Positions 27,178-35,531 of a stretch of 64,000 bases of DNA are shown here, piece after piece. Each line of letters begins with the position of its first letter. Position 1 is the first letter of the stretch. The position numbers and the translations under genes were made by a program. The notes below the pieces were generated by a model. The model ran no database searches. It saw only the letters and a program-made list of their open reading frames with translations, and was not told where the DNA came from. The stretch spans positions 124,001-188,000 of the forward strand of contig CACMTV010000001.1 in NCBI GenBank assembly GCA_902616675.1, given 5' to 3'. The stretch is from an uncultured Pelagibacteraceae bacterium (GTDB lineage: Bacteria; Pseudomonadota; Alphaproteobacteria; Pelagibacterales; Pelagibacteraceae).

Positions 27178-27993
27178 TTATTTATTAACGATTTTTAAAT
27201 ATGGTTCGTAATTTACAACTTCTTCTCTTATTTTGTCCCAATCTATAACTTCCATTCTACCATCAAAATGCTCAACTAAAAATGTTGCTCCCTCAACCCA
27301 GTCGCCACAGTTTAGGTAATTTATTCCATCAAGATTTTGGTTTGCAGCATGATGTATATGACCACATATAATACCATCAGCTTTTTTCTTCTTTGCGTAA
27401 TTTGCTAAGGTCTTTTCATAGTCACCAATATACTTAACTGCATTTTTAACTTTATGTTTTAGATATTTTGCTAAAGACCAATTTGGCTTTTTGAATAATC
27501 TTCTGATGAAATTTATTACTACATTAAATTCTAACAGAAAGCTGTATGCTACTGCTCCAACTTTTGATAACCAAGGTGCATATTTCATTACACCGTCCCA
27601 TGCATCGCCGTGTATTACTATATATTTTTTATTATCACTTGAAACATGTAAGCAGCGGTTTATAACTTCGATACCACCAAAATGAAGTGGTAAAAATTTT
27701 CTAAAAACGTCATCATGATTACCAATTATATATTTTACTTTTGTTCCGTGTCTTGCTTTTCTTAAGGTTTTTTGAATAACGTCATTATGTTCCTGAGGCC
27801 AATAAAAATTATTTTTCAAAGCCCATATATCAATAATGTCACCTACGAGATATAAATTTTCTGATTTTGAATGCTTATAAAATTCAAGTAGCTTATTTGC
27901 AGAACTTTTTCTGTGTCCTAAATGAACATCACTTATAAAAATGCTTTTATAATTTAAAATTTTTCCTTTAGATTTTGTTTGAATTGTTTCCAT
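27178..27993 (-). CDS. plcP: PlcP-type metallophosphoesterase (phospholipase C for lipid remodelling)
   Basis: A calcineurin-like phosphoesterase of 271 residues, taking the ATG of METIQTKSKG; an upstream in-frame start would extend into the Pho-box region. Metal-binding motifs are complete: SDVHLGH (D22, H24), GDIIDIW, GNHDD, HGDAWD and GHIHH. Resembling LpxH at the fold level, PlcP enzymes release the head group from phospholipids to give diacylglycerol. It forms an operon with the glycosyltransferase that would use the diacylglycerol, and it has a Pho-box array 24-63 bp before the ATG. Confidence 0.88.
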   Translation of the reverse strand: METIQTKSKGKILNYKSIFISDVHLGHRKSSANKLLEFYKHSKSENLYLVGDIIDIWALKNNFYWPQEHNDVIQKTLRKARHGTKVKYIIGNHDDVFRKFLPLHFGGIEVINRCLHVSSDNKKYIVIHGDAWDGVMKYAPWLSKVGAVAYSFLLEFNVVINFIRRLFKKPNWSLAKYLKHKVKNAVKYIGDYEKTLANYAKKKKADGIICGHIHHAANQNLDGINYLNCGDWVEGATFLVEHFDGRMEVIDWDKIREEVVNYEPYLKIVNK

Positions 27994-28016
27994 AAATTTA
28001 ATAAAACGAATCTCTA

Positions 28017-28056
28017 GTAACAGTTGAATCATATAAATGTTACAGAATTGTTAAAA
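28017..28056 (-). promoter_or_regulatory. Pho-box array between plcP and the diacylglycerol kinase gene
   Basis: On the minus strand four 7-mers fall at exact 11-bp steps: TTTTAAC (28050-28056), CTGTAAC (28039-28045), a weak ATATGAT (28028-28034) and CTGTTAC (28017-28023). The first two repeat the units found before pstS at the same spacing. This places plcP-agt in the PhoB regulon by sequence alone. The array abuts the ATG of the divergent kinase gene. Confidence 0.75.
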
Positions 28057-28057
28057 A

Positions 28058-28954
28058 ATGATTAAGAAACTAAATTTTGCAGTTATATTCAACGCCAATG
28101 CAGCAGGCGGTAGAAAACTTAAGTTAATTAATAAGGTCATTTATCTTCTAGAGAAAAATCACACTGTAGAACTTTTTAAAACTCAAAGTGAAGAACATGC
28201 GAGAAAAGTGTTTAAAGAATTGTCTAATAAACAATTTGATCGATTAGTATTTGCTGGAGGTGACGGAAGTGTTTGCTTTGGTATCAATGAAATGTTTAAA
28301 AGTGACAATTTAAAAGACAAATTAGTTGGATACATACCTGCAGGTACTGCAAATATTCTGCAAATAGAAACTCAAATTAAGAAAAAGGCTGAGGAGATTT
28401 ACAATGTCCTCGTATCAGATAATCATAAGAAAATTTCATTAGCAAAAATAAATGATAAGTATTTTTTCTTAATGGCTGGTGTAGGTTTTGACTCTAGAAT
28501 TGTTGAGTCCATAAATACAAATATTAAAAAGTATCTCGGAAAAGTAATTTTTGCTTTTAAAGGTTTTCAGCATTTTTTATTTTTAAAGAATAATAAAATG
28601 GAGGTTGAGTTAGAAAATGAAAAAATAATGGCTGATTGGATTTTATGTACTAATTCAAAATACTATGCTGGTCCCCATTCTATTACAAACGATACAAATA
28701 TATTTGAAAACAAGATAGTGGCTTACATATTTAAAGACCTAACCAGAATAAAATTGCTTTACTATGTTTGGTTAATATTGACTAAGGGTGACTTAGGTCC
28801 AGCAAAAAGTGTGATCAAAAAAGAACTGGACAGATTAAAAATAAATGGTGTTAACAATAAAGTTCTATCTCAGGTTGACGGTGAAAATTGTGGTTACGTA
28901 AACAGTCTTGAAATCCAAAAAACAGACAGGTTCATCAATTTATTAGTTCCGTAA
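28058..28954 (+). CDS. Diacylglycerol kinase family lipid kinase
   Basis: A 298-residue protein of the LCB5/YegS/DagK lipid kinase family. It shows FNANAAGGRK (residues 11-20), the nucleotide loop FAGGDGS (residues 65-71), and YIPAGTANILQIE, where related proteins have GTxN. It would phosphorylate diacylglycerol or a similar lipid. Divergent placement from plcP-agt across a shared Pho-box region suggests a role in phosphate-driven lipid turnover, perhaps recycling diacylglycerol to phosphatidate. There is no Shine-Dalgarno before the ATG, which lies 1 bp from the Pho-box array. Confidence 0.88.
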   Translation: MIKKLNFAVIFNANAAGGRKLKLINKVIYLLEKNHTVELFKTQSEEHARKVFKELSNKQFDRLVFAGGDGSVCFGINEMFKSDNLKDKLVGYIPAGTANILQIETQIKKKAEEIYNVLVSDNHKKISLAKINDKYFFLMAGVGFDSRIVESINTNIKKYLGKVIFAFKGFQHFLFLKNNKMEVELENEKIMADWILCTNSKYYAGPHSITNDTNIFENKIVAYIFKDLTRIKLLYYVWLILTKGDLGPAKSVIKKELDRLKINGVNNKVLSQVDGENCGYVNSLEIQKTDRFINLLVP

Positions 28955-29060
28955 AATTTTCTAAATTTTTTTTCAACTTTTAGTTTAAAAGGTTTTTCTA
29001 AATTTCATTTGAAAACTTTTTAAAACTGTTCTAAGATTTTTAAGTTTTTGGAGGAACAAT

Positions 29061-29261
29061 ATGAAAAAAAAATTGAAAAAAAACGAAAAAAAGAAAAAGA
29101 AAATACTAAAATCAATCGATAAGCTTAAAAATAAAATAAGCACTAAACAAAAAAAACTATCAAAGGTTGAACTAAAGATAGCTAGTCTCGAGAAAAAAAT
29201 TGCTGAAAAAAAAGCTAGCAAAAATAATAAAGAGCCTATCGCAGCATCTTTAAATAATTAG
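29061..29261 (+). CDS. Small lysine-rich coiled-coil protein
   Basis: A 66-residue protein that I do not recognise. Roughly 40% of its residues are lysine and the middle (about residues 15-55) has a heptad-like pattern of I/L spaced by charged residues, predicting one long helix. Translation is supported by TTGGAGGAAC 7 bp before the ATG and by a dedicated terminator directly after the gene. It could bind nucleic acid or a membrane surface; the function is open. Confidence 0.7.
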   Translation: MKKKLKKNEKKKKKILKSIDKLKNKISTKQKKLSKVELKIASLEKKIAEKKASKNNKEPIAASLNN

Positions 29262-29280
29262 TTTATATAGAAATTAAATG

Positions 29281-29311
29281 CCCCTGATCCTAAAAATCAG
29301 GGGTTTATTTT
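29281..29311 (+). terminator. Intrinsic terminator after the Lys-rich small gene
   Basis: A perfect 8-bp stem, CCCCTGAT (29281-29288) with ATCAGGGG (29296-29303), and a 7-nt loop are followed by TTTATTTT. It ends rightward transcription of the small Lys-rich gene and sits against the stop of the convergent SMR-like gene, so it may serve both. Confidence 0.85.
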
Positions 29312-29649
29312 AATTCACCAAAAAGGTTTAAAAGTATTACTCCTGAAACAATTAAGATTAATCCAACAGTTCCATAAAGGTTTGGGGTTTGATTATATTT
29401 AAATATTCCAAATAATGTAACTGCGGTTATCGTTAATGCTCCGTAGGTCGCATAAGTAAATCCAACTGGAATTATTGTCATTGCTCTAGATAAACAAAAA
29501 ATACAAACAACAATACTTGAAATACAAAAAAGTGTAGGTGTAAGCTTAGTAAAACTTTCTGTAGTTTTTAAAAAACCGTTAGTGGCAATACCTGTAATGA
29601 TTGCAAGAGTTAAATAAATATATCCTGAAAATAAACTTAAACTCTTCAT
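29305..29649 (-). CDS. SMR (EmrE-like) family membrane protein lacking the proton-coupling glutamate
   Basis: A 114-residue protein with four helices aligning with EmrE along its length (YIYLTLAIITG, SFTKLTPTLF, IIPVGFTYATYGAL, GLILIVSGVILLNLF). The glutamate that is essential in EmrE (E14) is replaced by G20, and the EmrE W63 position is tyrosine. A classical proton-drug antiport mechanism is therefore unlikely. It overlaps the upstream NDUFA9-like gene by 4 bp. Confidence 0.8.
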   Translation of the reverse strand: MKSLSLFSGYIYLTLAIITGIATNGFLKTTESFTKLTPTLFCISSIVVCIFCLSRAMTIIPVGFTYATYGALTITAVTLFGIFKYNQTPNLYGTVGLILIVSGVILLNLFGELK

Positions 29650-30593
29650 TTTGCTTTTGCGAATTGCCCTCCATCACGATAACGCCACAACCATTTTTCC
29701 ATAGCTTGTTCGACGTCTTTTGGATTTATCTCTAAATCACTAATTGTAAGCTCTTTATTTGAAACAACGTTATCAGCTTCTGATAAAATTTCACATTGGT
29801 CTCTGGTTAAAACTGGTGGGATCGGTAATAAGCTTAAAATTAAACTTTGTATTTTAGCTATAGTCATAGGCATCTCTATAACAAATCTTTTTTTATTAAT
29901 AGTTTTCATTATAGATTTTATCATATCACCGAAGCTTATTACTGTAGGACCACCTATCTCGTAAATTTTTCCCTCGTTCTTTTTTGCTTGTATGGCTTTA
30001 ACAATAGCATCAGCTACATCCGTTACCATTATTGGTTGAAATTTATAATCTATTCCTACAATTGGAATTACTGGTGAAAAACTTAATTTAGAAAATAAAT
30101 TTGTAAAATTATCTTCAGGTCCGCATACAACACTTGGTCTTATAATAACTGTGTTTTTAAAATTCATTAGAGATTTTTGTTCTCCAGCAAATTTGGATCT
30201 TTGATATGCAGATTTTGAATTTTTGTTGGCTCCTATCGCCGAAACGTGAATGTATTTTTTTACTTTATGCTTCTCACATAATCTTGAAATAATGTCTGGA
30301 ATATCTGAGTGAATTTTTGTAAATTTTTGCTTTCTATTTTCAAACAATATTCCAATTAAATTAATAACTACATCTGAATTACTGATAGCTTCTTCTATTT
30401 TATCAAAATTTTTTGCATTAAAATCAATTAACTCTATAGAGCCTGGAGGAGCTTGGGTCTTTAGATAACCTTTTTGAAAGGCATTTCTTGTTGGAATGAT
30501 GCATCTATAGTGTTTATTCGTCAAATTTCGAACAAGATATCGTCCTATAAATCCACCACCGCCAAGGATTGTTGCTATTGGGTAATTGTTCAT
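29646..30593 (-). CDS. NDUFA9-like NAD(P)-binding protein (extended SDR)
   Basis: A 315-residue atypical short-chain dehydrogenase. The N-terminal Rossmann motif GGGGFIGRYLVRNL (residues 11-24) binds NAD(P), the segment VSAIGANKNSKSAYQRSKFAGE carries the Y-x-x-x-K-like catalytic pair, and the C-terminal part ends with the usual EKWLWRYRDGGQ tail of the alphaproteobacterial complex I NDUFA9-like group. It may support complex I or quinone metabolism. It is co-transcribed with the SMR-like gene and divergent from rnd. Confidence 0.85.
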   Translation of the reverse strand: MNNYPIATILGGGGFIGRYLVRNLTNKHYRCIIPTRNAFQKGYLKTQAPPGSIELIDFNAKNFDKIEEAISNSDVVINLIGILFENRKQKFTKIHSDIPDIISRLCEKHKVKKYIHVSAIGANKNSKSAYQRSKFAGEQKSLMNFKNTVIIRPSVVCGPEDNFTNLFSKLSFSPVIPIVGIDYKFQPIMVTDVADAIVKAIQAKKNEGKIYEIGGPTVISFGDMIKSIMKTINKKRFVIEMPMTIAKIQSLILSLLPIPPVLTRDQCEILSEADNVVSNKELTISDLEINPKDVEQAMEKWLWRYRDGGQFAKAK

Positions 30594-30607
30594 GGTAATT
30601 AGATAAT

Positions 30608-31234
30608 ATGGTAAAAATTCATAGATTAAAAGGCGACATTACTCCCAAAATAGCTAGTTCATTTAAAGGAAGTATTGCAATAGATACGGAAGCGACTGGC
30701 CTAAAAATTCCTGAAAGAGATAAACTAAGTTTAATACAAATTTGTGGTGAGGATGATGAAGTTTATATCATTCAACCTGATCGAAATAGTTATAAAGCAC
30801 CAAATTTAGTTTCTTTGTTAGAAAATGAAAAAATTTTAAAGATAGGCCACTTTCTTCGATTTGATAAAAATGCATTAGAATATTTTTTAAAATGTAAAAT
30901 AAAGAATATTTTTGATACTAAAATTGCATCTAAAGTTGTAAGAACTTATACCGATCAACACGGTTTAAAAAATTTAGTTTTTGAATTTTGCAATAAGAAT
31001 TTGGACAAAAGACAAGGAAGTTCAGATTGGAACAAGGACATAGATGAACTTACAGATAAACAATTAGAGTACGCGGCTGGAGACGTAATTTATTTACACA
31101 AAATAAAAGCCCAATTAGAAAAAATGTTAGTAAGAGAAAAGAGGATGAATCTGTACAATAGATGTATTGATTTTTTAGATACAAGAATTGAATTAGACCA
31201 AAATGGTTTTAAATTTGATATTTTTGAACACTAA
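30608..31234 (+). CDS. rnd: Ribonuclease D-like 3'-5' exonuclease
   Basis: A 208-residue DEDDy exonuclease: IAIDTEATGL (motif I), IGHFLRFDKNALE (motif II) and YAAGDVIYLHKI (motif III with the catalytic Tyr). The C-terminal HRDC domains of E. coli RNase D are absent, as in the short alphaproteobacterial form. It trims tRNA and other RNA 3' ends. Its stop overlaps the kdsD start, heading the rnd-kdsD-lptC-lptB-aroA-cmk-rpsA run. Confidence 0.92.
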   Translation: MVKIHRLKGDITPKIASSFKGSIAIDTEATGLKIPERDKLSLIQICGEDDEVYIIQPDRNSYKAPNLVSLLENEKILKIGHFLRFDKNALEYFLKCKIKNIFDTKIASKVVRTYTDQHGLKNLVFEFCNKNLDKRQGSSDWNKDIDELTDKQLEYAAGDVIYLHKIKAQLEKMLVREKRMNLYNRCIDFLDTRIELDQNGFKFDIFEH

Positions 31235-32211
31235 TGAATAAATATAATTATATAAAATTAGCTAAAAAATCTGCCGGAAAACAAATTTCTGAACTAAAAA
31301 AAATAAATAAAATTTTTAATTCATCTTTTAGCAAAGCTGTAGAGTCCATTTACAACTGTAAAGGTAAAGTAATATGTAGTGGTGTTGGAAAATCAGGCCT
31401 CATCGGGCGAAAAATTTCAGCTACACTATCTTCTGTTGGAGTTTCATCTTTTTTTTTAAATCCTAGTGAAGCTAATCATGGAGACCTGGGGCAAATAGAT
31501 AAAAAGGATATTCTTTTAGTTTTTTCATATTCGGGAAATACAGTGGAACTTTCTAACATGCTTAAATATGCAAATAGGTATAATATTAAAATAATTGGTA
31601 TTGCATCAAATGCTAATAGTATCTTACTAAAAGCAAGCGATATAAAAATTTTGATTCCAAAAGTTCAAGAGGCTGATCCTACAGGAATGGTACCGACTTC
31701 AAGCACAAGCATAACTTTATTAATAGGTGACTGTTTAGCTGTCGCATTAATGAATAAAATCAAATTTTCAAAAGAACGATTTAAAGTTTTTCATCCAGGT
31801 GGCAATATTGGTCAGGCGCTCCTTTTGGTAAAAGATATAATGGTGTCAGGCTCAAAAATTCCAAAAATAAAAATTAATAGTAGTATTAGAGAAGCTTCAA
31901 GTAAAATTACAAAATATAAACTCGGGTTAGCAATAGTAATGAAAAACAACGTAGTTGCAGGCATCCTAACAGATGGTGATGCTAGAAGAAGTTTACGGTA
32001 TAATCTTAAATCACAAAATATCAAAAAGATAATGACTTCAAATCCAATATTTATTTCTGAAAATTCCTCTGCTTCAAAAGCTTTAGGCATTATGAATAAA
32101 AAAAAAATAACTAGTCTTTTAGTAACTTCTGAAAAGAATTTAAATAGTAAAAGCAAAAAACTTAGGGGAATTGTTCATATTCATTCGATATTACAATTTG
32201 GAATAAAATGA
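31234..32211 (+). CDS. kdsD: Arabinose-5-phosphate isomerase
   Basis: Makes D-arabinose 5-phosphate from ribulose 5-phosphate, the first step toward KDO. The 325 residues have an N-terminal SIS domain (VICSGVGKSGLIGRKISATL, residues 45-64; SEANHGDLG; FSYSGNT) and two C-terminal CBS domains beginning DIMVSGSKIPKI and IMTSNPIFI. It overlaps lptC by 4 bp. With kdsB it covers two steps of the KDO branch within this window. Confidence 0.95.
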   Translation: MNKYNYIKLAKKSAGKQISELKKINKIFNSSFSKAVESIYNCKGKVICSGVGKSGLIGRKISATLSSVGVSSFFLNPSEANHGDLGQIDKKDILLVFSYSGNTVELSNMLKYANRYNIKIIGIASNANSILLKASDIKILIPKVQEADPTGMVPTSSTSITLLIGDCLAVALMNKIKFSKERFKVFHPGGNIGQALLLVKDIMVSGSKIPKIKINSSIREASSKITKYKLGLAIVMKNNVVAGILTDGDARRSLRYNLKSQNIKKIMTSNPIFISENSSASKALGIMNKKKITSLLVTSEKNLNSKSKKLRGIVHIHSILQFGIK

Positions 32212-32795
32212 GCTATAGAAAAAAAAAATTAATATTTATTCAGACGCTATTGCTTTTTGCTGCGATTTTATTGTTGTATATTTTTTATTATCAAAGCGAT
32301 ATCAAGGAAAAGTCTATTGAAGAAGTTAAAATTCAAAATGAAAAGTTAGACAAATTAGGTAAATCAAATTATTTTGAAGATGTAGAATACAAGGGTATTG
32401 ATGCAAATGGTAATAGATATCTGTTAAAGTCAAAAGAAGCTACTTTTAGTGATGAAAGTCCTGAAATAGTTAATATGGTCGGAATGAATGCAACTTTTTA
32501 TTTTAAAGATGGAAAAATACTTATTATCACCGGTAAAACAGGTATGTATAATAACAAAACTAATGATATGAATTTTAGAGAAGAAGTTGAAGTCTCTGAG
32601 GCTGAAAATAAGTTGTTTGCGAATAATTTAGATTATTTAAATTTAGAAAGAATTATTAAAGTATATGGAAACGTTAGAGGCAAAAGTTTAGATGGAAGTT
32701 TTTCTTCAGATATCTTAAACTTAAACATCGATAATCAATCAGTTGACTTTTTAATGAATAATAACGAACAAGTGAAGATAAATTTAAAAAGATGA
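32208..32795 (+). CDS. lptC: LPS transport bitopic protein LptC
   Basis: A 195-residue inner-membrane protein with a single N-terminal helix (about residues 8-27) and a periplasmic beta-jellyroll: GIDANGNRYLLKSKEA, then GKTGMYNNKTNDMNFREEV and the strand pattern typical of LptC. It receives lipopolysaccharide from LptB2FG. Its stop overlaps the lptB start by 4 bp; no lptA lies between them. Confidence 0.9.
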   Translation: MSYRKKKLIFIQTLLLFAAILLLYIFYYQSDIKEKSIEEVKIQNEKLDKLGKSNYFEDVEYKGIDANGNRYLLKSKEATFSDESPEIVNMVGMNATFYFKDGKILIITGKTGMYNNKTNDMNFREEVEVSEAENKLFANNLDYLNLERIIKVYGNVRGKSLDGSFSSDILNLNIDNQSVDFLMNNNEQVKINLKR

Positions 32796-33553
32796 AAAAA
32801 GGTTTTAGAATAATTAAATTTAAAAAAAATAAACCTATCTTTGAGCTAAAAGACGTGAGTAAATCTTTTGATGGTAGACCAATTTTAAAAAAGATATCAA
32901 TGGAGATGCATCCTGGAGAAATAGTAGGATTATTAGGACCAAATGGATCCGGTAAATCAACTTTATATAATATAATTATTGGGCAACACATGGCAGATAA
33001 AGGTAAAATCATAATTAATAATAAAGATATTTCAGAAATTCCAATTCATGAAAGAACTAAAATGGGCTTAGGATATCTGAGTCAACAAAGAAGTGTTTTT
33101 AATATGTCTGTTTACAATAACTTGCTTGGTATTTGCCAATTAACAATAAAAAATGCTGACGAGCAAAGAAGGATGACAGAAAAGTTATTGGATGAGTTTA
33201 ATCTTCAACATTTAAGAACATTAAATAGCAATGTTTTATCAGGAGGTGAGGTGAGAAGATTGATGATGGCAAGAATAATGATTAATAAACCAAAAGTAAT
33301 CTTGTTAGACGAACCGATGGCTGCATTAGATCCTATAGTCGTACAAGATATTCAAAAGTATATTCTTAAAATTCAGTCCTACGGATGTTCTATTTTAATA
33401 ACAGACCACCAAGTAAGAAATCTTTTTGATATTGTTGATAGAGCGTATGTTCTTGGCGAACAATCAATAATTGCAGATGGAACACCGAGTGAGATTTTAA
33501 AATCTTCAAAAGCGATACAGTTATATTTTGGTAATCAGTATTCTTCAAATTAA
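32792..33553 (+). CDS. lptB: LPS export ABC transporter ATPase LptB
   Basis: Drives lipopolysaccharide extraction with LptF and LptG. The 253 residues carry Walker A GPNGSGKST, the Q-loop region GLGYLSQQRSVF, signature LSGGEVRR, Walker B VILLDEPMAALDP and switch histidine ITDHQVRNLF, as is typical of LptB. The N-terminal 14 residues are a basic lead-in. It overlaps aroA by one base. Confidence 0.95.
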   Translation: MKKGFRIIKFKKNKPIFELKDVSKSFDGRPILKKISMEMHPGEIVGLLGPNGSGKSTLYNIIIGQHMADKGKIIINNKDISEIPIHERTKMGLGYLSQQRSVFNMSVYNNLLGICQLTIKNADEQRRMTEKLLDEFNLQHLRTLNSNVLSGGEVRRLMMARIMINKPKVILLDEPMAALDPIVVQDIQKYILKIQSYGCSILITDHQVRNLFDIVDRAYVLGEQSIIADGTPSEILKSSKAIQLYFGNQYSSN

Positions 33554-34902
33554 TGCCTACAAAAAAATTCTCTCTGGTAATTAAAAAGCCTATAAAAGAC
33601 TTTAGAAAAAAAATTATTGTTGACAGTGATAAGTCAATTTCGATTAGATCTTTTTTATTAGGATCAATTAGTGAAGGCATTTCATCAGTAAAGAATGTTT
33701 TGGAGTCAGAGGATGTATTCTCTACAATAAACTGTCTTAGAAAATTAAATATAAAAATTTTAAAGATTGGTAATAAAACATATAAAATTTTTGGAAAAGG
33801 ATTAGGTTCATACAATGCGAAGAATACATCAATATTAAATTTTGGGAATTCAGGAACACTTGCAAGATTAATTACTGGTATTATTACGTCTACACCGAAT
33901 TTAAATTTAAAAATATTCGGCGACAAATCTTTAAATAAAAGAAATATGAAAAAATTAATTAATTTAATGTCTCAATTCGGAGCAGAATTTTATCCCAAAA
34001 ATAAATTTTTTTTTCCTTTACGTATTTCCTCTTCTAATTATCCAATAGGAATATCTTATAACTCCGGTACTTCTGCTCAACTTAAAAGTGCTGTAATTTT
34101 AGCTGGCCTAAACTCTTATGGCAATACAGAAATAATTGAGAAACTTAAGAGCAGAGATCATACAGAAAATTTATTAAAGAAAAATAATCATGCTATAAAA
34201 ATAAAAAACGGTAAGATTAAAAAAATTAAAGTCTTCGGAAAACAAAGTTTAAATAATTTTTCAATTAATGTGCCAGGAGATCCCTCTTCTGCTGCCTTTT
34301 TTACAGCTTTGACTTTACTCAAAAGCAACTCAAAGCTTGAAATTAAAAATGTGGGATTAAATCCTACTAGGATAGGATTTTATATTCTTTTAAAAAAAAG
34401 TGGAGCTAAAATAACTTTTGTAAATAAAAGGAGAGTAAATAATGAAATAATTGGAGATATTAAAATTAAAAGCAGTAAACTCAATCCTATTAACGCATCA
34501 GAAAAATATTATTTAAATACAACTGATGAATATCCAATTTTATTTATTATTTCTGCATTTATTAAAGGAAAATCAACTTATTCAGGAATTTCAGATTTAA
34601 AAAATAAAGAGAGTGATAGGATAGGAGAAATGCAAAAAATTTTAAGACAAATCGGAGTTTATTCGAAATATCAAAAAAATAAATTAATTATTATTGGAAA
34701 GAAGTTTAGTAAAGATAAAATTAAAAATATTAAAGTACCGGGATTAGGCGACCATAGAATTTGTCAATCTGCAGCTATTCTTGGGTTGTTGACTGGTTTA
34801 AAAGTTGAAGTAAGAAATTTTGAAACAGTTAGAACTTCTGCTCCAAGTTTTTTAAAAATTGTAAAACAATTAGGTGGTTCATTTGAAAAAAAAAAAATTT
34901 AA
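33553..34902 (+). CDS. aroA: 3-phosphoshikimate 1-carboxyvinyltransferase (EPSP synthase)
   Basis: Joins shikimate 3-phosphate and PEP in the shikimate pathway. The 449 residues show VDSDKSISIRSFLLGS (about residues 23-38), NFGNSGTLARL, the PSSAAFFTAL segment and KESDRIGEM, followed by GDHRICQSAA. These are the expected ligand-binding elements. The downstream cmk frame begins 28 bp before its stop. Confidence 0.94.
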   Translation: MPTKKFSLVIKKPIKDFRKKIIVDSDKSISIRSFLLGSISEGISSVKNVLESEDVFSTINCLRKLNIKILKIGNKTYKIFGKGLGSYNAKNTSILNFGNSGTLARLITGIITSTPNLNLKIFGDKSLNKRNMKKLINLMSQFGAEFYPKNKFFFPLRISSSNYPIGISYNSGTSAQLKSAVILAGLNSYGNTEIIEKLKSRDHTENLLKKNNHAIKIKNGKIKKIKVFGKQSLNNFSINVPGDPSSAAFFTALTLLKSNSKLEIKNVGLNPTRIGFYILLKKSGAKITFVNKRRVNNEIIGDIKIKSSKLNPINASEKYYLNTTDEYPILFIISAFIKGKSTYSGISDLKNKESDRIGEMQKILRQIGVYSKYQKNKLIIIGKKFSKDKIKNIKVPGLGDHRICQSAAILGLLTGLKVEVRNFETVRTSAPSFLKIVKQLGGSFEKKKI

Positions 34903-35530
34903 AAATTTAGTAATTAGTTGCGACGGAGGAGCGGCAAGCGGAAAAACAACTGGTGCAAGATTAATATCAAAGAAATATAATTTGAAGTTCCTCTCCTCAG
35001 GTTTGCTTTATAGATACGCAGCTTATCTTCTATTGAAAACTAAAACTAAAAATAAAATATTATTTTTAAGAAAAAGATTTAAAAATTTAAACTATAAAAA
35101 TTTAAATAGAATAAGTTTACACTCTCCAAGAATTTCTGAATATAGTGCCGTTATAGCAAAAAATAAAGATATAAGAAAAATTTTAAAAGGATATCAAATT
35201 AAATTTTCCAAAAAATTTAAAAATTGTTGTATTGAGGGAAGAGATATTTCTACAAAGATTCTACCAAATTCTGATTTAAAATTTTTTTTTATATGTAACA
35301 TTAATACAGCTGCTTTAAGAAGATTCAAAGAACTTAAAAAAAAATCAAAAAATATAAAGCTAAAAGATGTGAAGCGGGCTTTGCAAGTACGCAATAAACT
35401 TGATAAACAACGTAAAATTTCACCTTTACTTAAACACAGAAATTCTATAATTGTAAATTCGCAAAAATTAAATAAAAAGGAAATGATCGAAAAAATGTCA
35501 AAACATATAGAAAAAGTGATTAATTATTAG
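34874..35530 (+). CDS. cmk: Cytidylate kinase
   Basis: Phosphorylates CMP and dCMP. About 218 residues with P-loop DGGAASGKTTGARL near residue 17, FLSSGLLYRYAAYLL near residue 36, IEGRDISTKILPNSDLKFF and the LID-region arginines in AALRRFKEL. The start is uncertain: the frame opens with GTG at 34874 inside aroA, and TTG at 34883 is an alternative. It lies in the conserved aroA-cmk-rpsA-ihfB order. Confidence 0.9.
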   Translation: MVHLKKKKFKNLVISCDGGAASGKTTGARLISKKYNLKFLSSGLLYRYAAYLLLKTKTKNKILFLRKRFKNLNYKNLNRISLHSPRISEYSAVIAKNKDIRKILKGYQIKFSKKFKNCCIEGRDISTKILPNSDLKFFFICNINTAALRRFKELKKKSKNIKLKDVKRALQVRNKLDKQRKISPLLKHRNSIIVNSQKLNKKEMIEKMSKHIEKVINY

Positions 35531-35531
35531 T

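Noticed and set aside
29847-30077. Antisense frames opposite long genes, for example inside the NDUFA9-like gene, pstA and rpsA
   Set aside because: They lack ribosome sites and family features and mirror strongly supported genes on the other strand.
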